The translations under genes were made by a program, and so were the position numbers. DNA of 64,000 nucleotides from Gonapodya prolifera JEL478. Lineage: Eukaryota; Monoblepharomycota; Monoblepharidomycetes; Monoblepharidales; Gonapodyaceae. The notes beneath the pieces are model-generated. The model ran no database searches, was not told where the DNA came from, and saw nothing but the letters and a program-made list of their open reading frames with translations. Shown piece after piece: positions 57,512-64,000 of the stretch; the stretch's first letter is position 1, and each line of letters starts with the position of its first letter. The stretch spans positions 570,966 to 634,965 of the forward strand of contig KQ965739.1 of assembly GCA_001574975.1 (NCBI GenBank), given 5' to 3'.

Positions 57512-60500
57512 CTATTTCGACTTCCCCAACACATCGACCCAGAACTCCGGCTTCTTCCTCCCTTCCTTGGCCGCCTTGAGTATCCCAGACTCCAAAACCT
57601 TTTCCGAGGCATGTGCAATTCGCAGCAAAACATCTTCCCTCCACCAGCTACCATAAAACTGCACCGACAGCGGAAGTCCGTCGGCCTCGGAGTACCCCGA
57701 AGGGACCGACACGGAGGGGACGCCAATGAAGTTGGCGATGGGAACGAAGGGACTGAACCGCTGTTCGGTTTCGGGGTCGTCCTTGCCGTACCTTTAGGAG
57801 AGCAGCGAGATGTCGATGAGTGGGTGGAAGTCGCGACACGTCATCAGTCGGGTCTAACTTACACAGCGTCAAACTCCTCCACTTTGGGCGCCGGACAAGT
57901 CGTTCCGGGGAAAATAATCCCGTCGACACTTTTGAAGGCCTAAGAGTACGGGTATCACATTGTGAACATTTTGCCCCCTTCAAATAGGTGAACGGAAACT
58001 CACCTCCTTGAAGGCTCCGGCCACAATGGTCTTGATTTTCATGGACTGGAGGTAGTCCGCGTCCGACGTGAGGATGTGTTGGCCTGAAATACGAGACGTG
58101 TGACTTTTTGGTGAACATTCACTCCCGAAATCACGCAGAAACACGCACGCAAGAATTCAAGTCTGGTGGACTGGTCCTTGATCCCGTCGTACATTCCTTT
58201 CCCAAGCCTGTTCATGAACGCTTTCGACCCGGTGAAACATGTCAGCACTTTTAGCCACGAACCATCAAACAACATCAACTCAACTGTTCCTCATAGCGCC
58301 CCCGAACGTCAGTCTGTGCGCGGCCACGGCAGCCTTCACAGAGAAAGTCAGCGGGAGGTCGACAATCTGTGCTCGACCGGTGAGGTCAGAACAGCGGCGA
58401 TTTCGCGATGAGGTCAAGAGATGGTTACCGTGGCTCCACGCTTCTTCAGCCCCTCCAACAAATCCAACCCGGCGTCGACAACTTCCTTGTTGGCGTCCGC
58501 GAACCACTCGCGGAAAATGCCTACCAAAACAAGTCGTGTCGTTAGTTCATGCTCCCGCTCCCGCCTGTCACGCCGCTCCTCCAGCACGAACCAATTCTCA
58601 AATCCTTCAAGTCCTCCACCTTATCAAACAACCGCACCGACGCCGGTGGCGCGGCGGGGATGAGCTGCACGCTCATGGCTTTGTGCGCAATAGCCAGGTC
58701 GGCGGCCGTTCCCGCCAAAGGTCCCGACACGGAGTGCGGGGAGGACGTGAGCTGGACCCGCGCCCAGGTGGTTTTCAGCCCGAAGACGCCGCACCACCCG
58801 GCGGGCGTGCGGATCGACCCGGCGCCGTCCGAGCCGGCGGAGAAGGGCGTCTGAGGAAGGGGAAGGACAAGGGGTGAGAAGAGGATGGGGGCGAAATGGA
58901 AGTGGGAAGGTATTCACAAAACCAGCGGCTACGGCTACTCCTGTACCAGCAGACGACCCTCCCGTGACGTGACCCGCCTTGTACGGGTTGCGTGGGGTTC
59001 CATAGACAGGGTTGGGGCCAAAGTCTAGAAAGGGTGTTTGACGGGGCTATTGTTTTTGGGCGGGGATGAGAAGATAGCTTACCGGTGTTGGCAGTTTCGG
59101 TGGACACCGTGATGCCGATGATGACTGCGCCGAGCGATTTGAGCCTGTGGTGGGGGAGTGATAGAGTGTAGTGTCATCAACCAAGCCACAACGTTCGTCA
59201 CTCCACCCAGCACCCCGGCACCCGCCATGCCAACGCAGCAACAACTCACTGCGCAATGAACTCAAGGTCCTCCCCCTTCTGCCGATCCTCAATGCCATAA
59301 CTCCACGTGAACCCCGTCACGTAATGCGTATCCTTGACTCCCACAGGCACGCCATCGAACACACTGAGCGGTTTGCCCTGCTTGTACCGCTCCGTGGACG
59401 CGCGGGCCATTTCGAGCGTCAGGTCGTCCTTGAGCTCCACGAACGCCCGCAGCGGTGGGGTCGCGGTGTCGGATTCGCGGATCAGTTGGAGCACGCGTAA
59501 AGCGACGTCGGTGGGCGTCGTGGTGTGCGAGAGGTAGGCGCGGTGGTAGTCCAGTGTGGTGGGGAAGTGGAATGAGCCGGGAGGGGAGGAGGAGGTGAGG
59601 TCGGCGAGGTTGGGTTCCTGGTGTGGGAGAGGCGTGGTTGGGTTACTTGATATTAGGTTTTTGTTTTGAGGTTTGAATTCGGTGGTGGTGGGCGCTCGTG
59701 GAGGTTCAAATGGTAATGACAGACACGGCGACTGAACCATCTCTGATGGTCTCAAAGTGCCACCACGAACGCACCCATCCCAAAATCGGACCCATCCCAA
59801 ACGTCTCAAGTGCGGACGCTTTGAAGGAACACGTATGTATGTCTCAAGCACCTCATCGACCTTACTCATTCCAAATATCTCGAGAGCCCATACGTGGGCA
59901 ATACACACTATCTCAAAGTCCATTCCGCCTCCGGCGGGAATATGCTCTCCGCGCTGTGCCATTCCCGCTCCGCGCAGATCATTCGCCTCCGGCGGAGAGC
60001 CCCGGTCAGCGCCAATCGGCGCCCAGACCTCGGTGGCCTCCGCCCCACCCCCCAATCACATCCCCCCACCCACTCACATCCCTCCCCAATTCCTCCACCG
60101 TCTTCTCATCCAGCCTCTCATCCACAACAAACGTCGGCAGCACCGAGGCCGGTATGGGATCGTGCAGGGGCTCGAACTCGAAGGCGTATAGGTCGGCGTT
60201 TTGGTAGAAGGCGTCGAATGCGGCTGTGGGGGTGGGGCGTGGGTGGAGGTGGTACGGGGTGGGAGGGGGAGGGGGCGTCGATGTGACGATTAGGAAATGG
60301 TTCCGCGACAAGGGGCAGACACGACCATGATCGGGAAACGAATCCGGCCAATGCAATAGCCACGACCATTGGGAAACAATCCAGACAATCCACCGACCCC
60401 ACGATCACATTGATGCCGATATCGCAAGCCGAAAGAACAGACACGACACGATCACACTCTCCGTGGGCATTCGCACTTGGCGCAGATCATTCGCCTCCGC

Positions 60501-60697
60501 CGTACAGCCACGCGAGCAATCCACACACACCTTTGAGCCGTGCCCAGTGCTCTGGGAGGTCCTCTGCGGGTAGTCGGGGGATAAAAAGCGGGGTGAGGTG
60601 TTGGTAACACGCCACGGAGGCCAGTAATACAACATACTGCCTTGGATCCTTTGCCTGCGCGTGACCGATCCGTCGTATGAGACAGCGGGGGAGGACA
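57512..60697 (-). CDS. Amidase signature (AS) family enzyme
   Basis: Hydrolase of the amidase-signature family (Ser-cisSer-Lys triad). Motifs: GVPVGVKDTHYVTGF (Lys), GHVTGGSSAGTGVAVAAGF (cis-Ser loop), and after an intron TPFSAGSDGAGSIRTPAGWC (nucleophile Ser in GAGSIR). The C-terminus is VPSVSVPSGYSEADGLPLSV then WREDVLLRIAHASEKVLESG, ending at 57512. An N-terminal exon reads YVVLLASVACYQHLTPLFIP and LPAEDLPEHWARLK; a later one FEPLHDPIPASVLPTFVVDE. The exon at the ATG (60697, MSSPAVSYDGS..) is in a different frame from YVVLLASV, so a frame break or misread start lies near 60640. About eight or nine exons, roughly 620 aa. The substrate cannot be told (acetamidase, FAAH-like and others share these motifs). 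Confidence 0.8.
59921..60000 (-). repeat. Intronic repeat copy A (introner-like)
   Basis: Lies in an amidase intron (about 60078-59615). The 20 bp at 59972-59991 are identical to copy B. Read in the amidase sense it contains ccgccggaggcgaatgat, ctgcgcggagcgggaatgg and, further on, attcccgccggaggcggaatg, i.e. two related half-units. Confidence 0.6.
60466..60510 (-). repeat. Intronic repeat copy B (introner-like)
   Basis: Lies in the first recognised amidase intron, just downstream of the donor after HWARLK. The 20 bp at 60480-60499 match copy A exactly; similarity extends on both sides (cattcgcacttgg against cattcccgctccg). Same sense relative to the amidase transcript as copy A. Confidence 0.55.
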
Positions 60698-61179
60698 TTT
60701 TGGGAGTGGATGGGTTGGATTGGATGAGCAATTGGAGAGAGAGGAGGATTTTAGGAAAGTACGGGCCGACACGGATCGGAAGTTAATTTGTAGCAGATCT
60801 TCTTTTTTTTTTTCTGAGGAGGGTGCGGAGTATACGAAGACATTCGTGTGAGAAGACGAGAGAACTAAACTATGGGGAGTGTGAGTGCGGTGCGCTGTTT
60901 CTGGAATGGTTTGAGAGTGGGAGACACGTGCGGGGTAAAGACACAACGACCCACAGTGTATACGGCAGATGGCGAAACAAGCAAAAATACAAATGGAATA
61001 GAACAAAAGGAAAGTCTTCGCTTGGCCCCGCAGAACCAGGTGTGGCGCAGTCGCAGGTGGCCACAGCAGTGACCTCAGCCGCTGTTTCAGCTCAACCCAA
61101 ACACTCAACTCTCTCCCATTGAAATACATTCAGGCCCCCCTCTGCCCACACACTCATCCACTCGATTCCCCACCCACCC
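60698..61179. promoter_or_regulatory. Divergent promoter region between amidase and VIT-VWA genes
   Basis: About 480 bp between two start codons facing away from each other. It contains an A/T tract (aagatctt then ttttttttttc, 60800-60820) and a C/T-rich segment just before the VIT-VWA start (61120-61178). No specific sites were recognised. Confidence 0.45.
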
Positions 61180-64000
61180 ATGTCGTGCTGCGGTCTCTAC
61201 GTCGACGGCCCAGACTCCCATCCCGTCGCAATCCCCTTGAAGAAAGTCAACGCATCCGTCTCCCTCATCGACTGTCTCGCGTCAGTCACCCTCTCCCAGA
61301 CCTACGTCAACGAAGGATCGCTGCCAGTAGAGGCAATATACAAGTTCCCCGTCTACGAGAGCGCAGCGGTCTTTGCGTTCGAGGCAGAGGTCGACGGGAG
61401 TGTGGTGAAAGGGGTGTGTAAGGAGAGAGAGCAGGCCGCCAAGGAGTACGTCGAGGCCGTCGAGCAGGGCGATAGGGCGTTCTTGTTGGAGGAGCAGAAG
61501 GCGGACAGTGAGTTGGTGGTTGGGGGGGGGGGGGGGGTCGCTGAGACGGAACGAGCGAGGCGCGAGCGACGTGGAGCAGTATGATACACTCGCGGAGCGA
61601 GTATTGGACCGAGGAATCTGCCGGAGGCGAATGATTTGCGCGGAGCGCTTATTCCCGACGGAGGCGAATGATACATCGTGGAGCTTGCTTTCTTACACAT
61701 GACACCGACTCCCCTTCGCAGTCTTCCAAATCTCCGTGGGCAACATCCCGCCCTCCAAACCCGTCCTGATCCGGATCTCGTACATCCACGAGCTGCGCAC
61801 CGACGAGGAAAACGACGAAGCAAGGTTCACCATCCCCACCACCATCGCATCAAAAACCTATGGCACGTTCACACCTCCCGCGGGAACCAACCTCCTGCCC
61901 GGTGGAACAACATACGCCGCTTCCGTCGACTACACCCTGTCCGTCTCCATCGACATCCAAATGGCTTCGGGACCCGTCACAGAAGTCTCCTCCCCTTCGC
62001 ACCCGATCAAAATCGCCGTAGACGCCGCCAACCCTAAACGCGCCACTGCCAAACTCGCCCTAGAGACCGTGTACCTCGACAAGGACTTTATTCTTGTCGT
62101 CAAATCGCCCGGGCTCGACAAGCCCCGCTGCGTCGTCGAGCGCGACCCCACGACGGGCACCAAATGCTGCATGGTGACCTTCGTGCCCAAATTCAAGCTC
62201 AAGGAGGCCCGCACCGAAGTCATCTTTGTCCTGGACCGGTCAGGGTCCATGGAGGGCGAGAACATCACATACGCGCGATCGGCACTGCAGCTGTTCCTCA
62301 AGTCCCTCCCGGCCACGTGCAAGTTCAACATCATTGGGTTCGGCTCAGAGTTCCAGAAACTGTTCCTTACGCCACAGCCTTACAACGACGCCAACCTCGC
62401 CACGGCCGTCCATCACGCGCAGACCGTCCATGCCGACCTGGGGGGGACCGAGATTCTCGAGCCGCTCAAGGCAGCCTGTGCCACCCCGCTTGAGGAAGGG
62501 TGGCAGCGCAGTATTATCGTGAGTTTACTGCTTCTCAAAAGCTCGGCGTTTGCATGGTGCGATCGTCCGCTGACCGTCCCCTCCCTCTTCCCCCTTCCCC
62601 CGTCCACCAAACCCACCACACACCCCGCCCGGCAGGTCCTAACCGACGGCGAAGTCTACTCACCCGACGCCATCTTCGCCTTCGCCTCGTCGACCTCTCG
62701 TTCCCAAAACACGCGCTTCTTCACGCTGGGCGTGGGCTCGTCCGTGTCGCACCTGCTTGTCAACGGCCTTGCGCGGGCCGGGATGGGATCCGCAGAGTTT
62801 GTCGGCGCGGGTGAGAGGATGGAGGGCAAGGTTGTCAAGCTCGTCAAGGCCGGCGTGAGAGGGTTCGTCAAGGATTATAAGGTGAGACCCACCTCTGCCC
62901 GCAGGAGTCCCACCGCCTCGCTATACCCACAATTTCTGATTTCCGCTCTCCTGCCTTTTTTGTTCATCAGGTGACGTGGCTTCCGGAATCGACCGTCGCC
63001 AAGGCGAACGAGGCCAAGACCTCTTCCGTAAAGCCCGACACCGGGTCGTCGTCCTCCGGGGCTCCACCGGCGTACACCGAAGAGCCCGCCGCGGGGTCTT
63101 TCTTCGACGAAGCGCTCACCGACGACTCCCTCTCCACGCCCAAATCCATTCCCAGCGGCACACCGCTCCTCCAACAAGCGCCATACACCGCGCCGCCTCT
63201 GTACGGGGGCGCGCGGTACATCTGCTACGCCATCCTCGACGGATCCCTACCCGACCCCACCTCCATCACGATCGCGGGCGTGTCACCCGACGGCCCGCTT
63301 CAGCTCAGCGTGCCCGTCTCCGACAATGCATTCACGGTGCAGGAGGGCAAGAGCGCGTCCGTCCACGTCATGGCGGCAAAGAGGCTCGTGCAGGATATAG
63401 AGGAGGGAACCAGTTGGTTGCATGCGGCAGGGGTGGTGCCCGATGAGACGAGGGTGAGGAAGGAGGTTGTGAGGTTGAGCGTGGCGTGTGAGTGGTACCC
63501 GCCTATGCGTGGTTGTGTTCGTCGTTTGCTCACCCACTCGCTTCCGTGATGTGTAGACGGCATCGCATCAAAGTACACCTCCTTCGTCGCCGTCCAAGTC
63601 GTCGGAACTGAGGAAAAAGCCACGGGCCGGCCGCAGCGCGTCGTGGTGCCCACTTTGGTGAGTACGACGTCTTCTGTACCACCCCCGTTCGCCGATTCTC
63701 ACGCGACACCTCCACCACCTCCAGCCCGAATCGAACTCCATGCCAATGCGGCCAAATTACGTGACGGGCGCCATGCCCGCCCTTGCTGCCCCGCCACCGC
63801 CGGCGTACATCACCTCCGTGATGGCGGACATGCAGGCCAACATCCAGTCTGTGCTCAGCCGGGGCGAAAAAGTTGAAATGCTCGAAGAGAAGACGCAGAG
63901 CCTGGCTTCCTCGAGCGCGTCGTTCGCAAAGGCCAAGAAGAAGTCGTCGGCCGGGATCAAGTTCCCCTCCATCCCCTCCCTGGGGTCCCTCTTTGGGGGA
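61180..64000 (+). CDS. VIT-VWA domain protein with C-terminal R-SNARE-like motif, partial
   Basis: Six exons join in phase: 61180-61507, 61722-62518, 62636-62881, 62971-63487, 63557-63657, 63725 to the window end (at least 755 aa). The VIT domain comes first (MSCCGLYVDGPDSHPVAIPL, CLASVTLSQTYVNEGSLPVE, AIYKFPVYESAAVFAFE, VCKEREQAAKEYVEA). VWA follows with an intact MIDAS (VIFVLDRSGSMEGENI, FNIIGFGSEFQKLF, GGTEILEPLKAAC, VLTDGEVYSPDAIFAFASST). The tail has a disordered linker, then a beta-rich region (SITIAGVSPDGPLQLSVPVS). The last exon reads SVMADMQANIQSVLSRGEKV then EMLEEKTQSLASSSASFAKA, which lines up without gaps with the v-SNARE heptads of synaptobrevins, Arg of the zero layer at 63860-63862. 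VIT-VWA proteins occur widely in fungi with unclear roles. The 3' end, including any membrane anchor, lies outside the window. Confidence 0.85.
61616..61684 (+). repeat. Intronic repeat copy C (introner-like)
   Basis: Lies in intron 1 (61508-61721) of the VIT-VWA gene. 61622-61641 (cggaggcgaatgatttgcgc) matches the reverse complement of copies A and B at 19 of 20 positions, followed by cggagcg and a second half-unit attcccgacggaggcgaatg at 61651-61670. It is therefore in the same sense relative to its own host transcript as A and B are to theirs. The same intron carries a 14-base G run near 61522. Confidence 0.6.

Overview
The window reads as nuclear DNA of a filamentous or zoosporic fungus. 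Genes are dense, mostly on the minus strand, and cut by many short introns (about 60-150 bp) with GT..AG ends and CTAAC-like branch sites. The Cla4-type PAK, SEC14, GCN4-type bZIP, heme-less cystathionine beta-synthase and fungal FN3 membrane protein point to a fungus. Androglobin, a UBXN11-like protein and an intron-bearing Fanzor relic point to an early-diverging zoosporic (chytrid-like) lineage. The lineage call is inference from gene content.

Layout. 0-9 kb, minus strand: a histidine-phosphatase-superfamily gene cut by the left edge, RMI1, kinetochore NDC80, and the PP6/Sit4 catalytic subunit. 9.1-11.6 kb, plus strand: a complete 10-exon cystathionine beta-synthase, divergent from PP6. 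11.7-17.5 kb, minus: a PH-CRIB-kinase PAK (Cla4 type), a SEC14 lipid-transfer protein and an unrecognised protein. 17.8-21.4 kb, plus: a decayed Fanzor (eukaryotic TnpB relative, RNA-guided nuclease family). It has RuvC and zinc-finger motifs, a triplicated N-terminal exon-intron unit, and several frame breaks plus an in-frame stop. 21.6-29.3 kb, minus: androglobin-like protein without a visible globin, a SEP-domain UBXN11-like protein, and a variant protein kinase with DFN in place of DFG.

30.5-46.3 kb: a GCN4-type bZIP factor, a long stretch with no supported gene, a small two-segment membrane protein, a multi-pass FN3/coiled-coil protein, an ankyrin-like protein, a coiled-coil protein, and a plus-strand single-pass membrane protein with a Ser/Thr-rich outer part. 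46.4-57.4 kb, minus: CaMK-type kinase, a second bZIP factor, SURF1 (cytochrome oxidase assembly), an ankyrin/coiled-coil protein, a disordered protein, and a CDK9/BUR1-type kinase. 57.5-64 kb: an amidase-signature enzyme on the minus strand, divergent from a plus-strand VIT-VWA protein that ends in an R-SNARE-like motif and runs off the window.

The two most unusual items are the Fanzor relic with its tandemly copied N-terminal exon-intron units, and the VIT-VWA-SNARE fusion. A third is a small repeat family found in introns of both divergent genes at 59.9-61.7 kb, always in the same sense relative to the host transcript, as expected for introner-like elements. No tRNA, rRNA or CRISPR array was seen. 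Intron coordinates are my own reading of GT/AG sites and reading frames.
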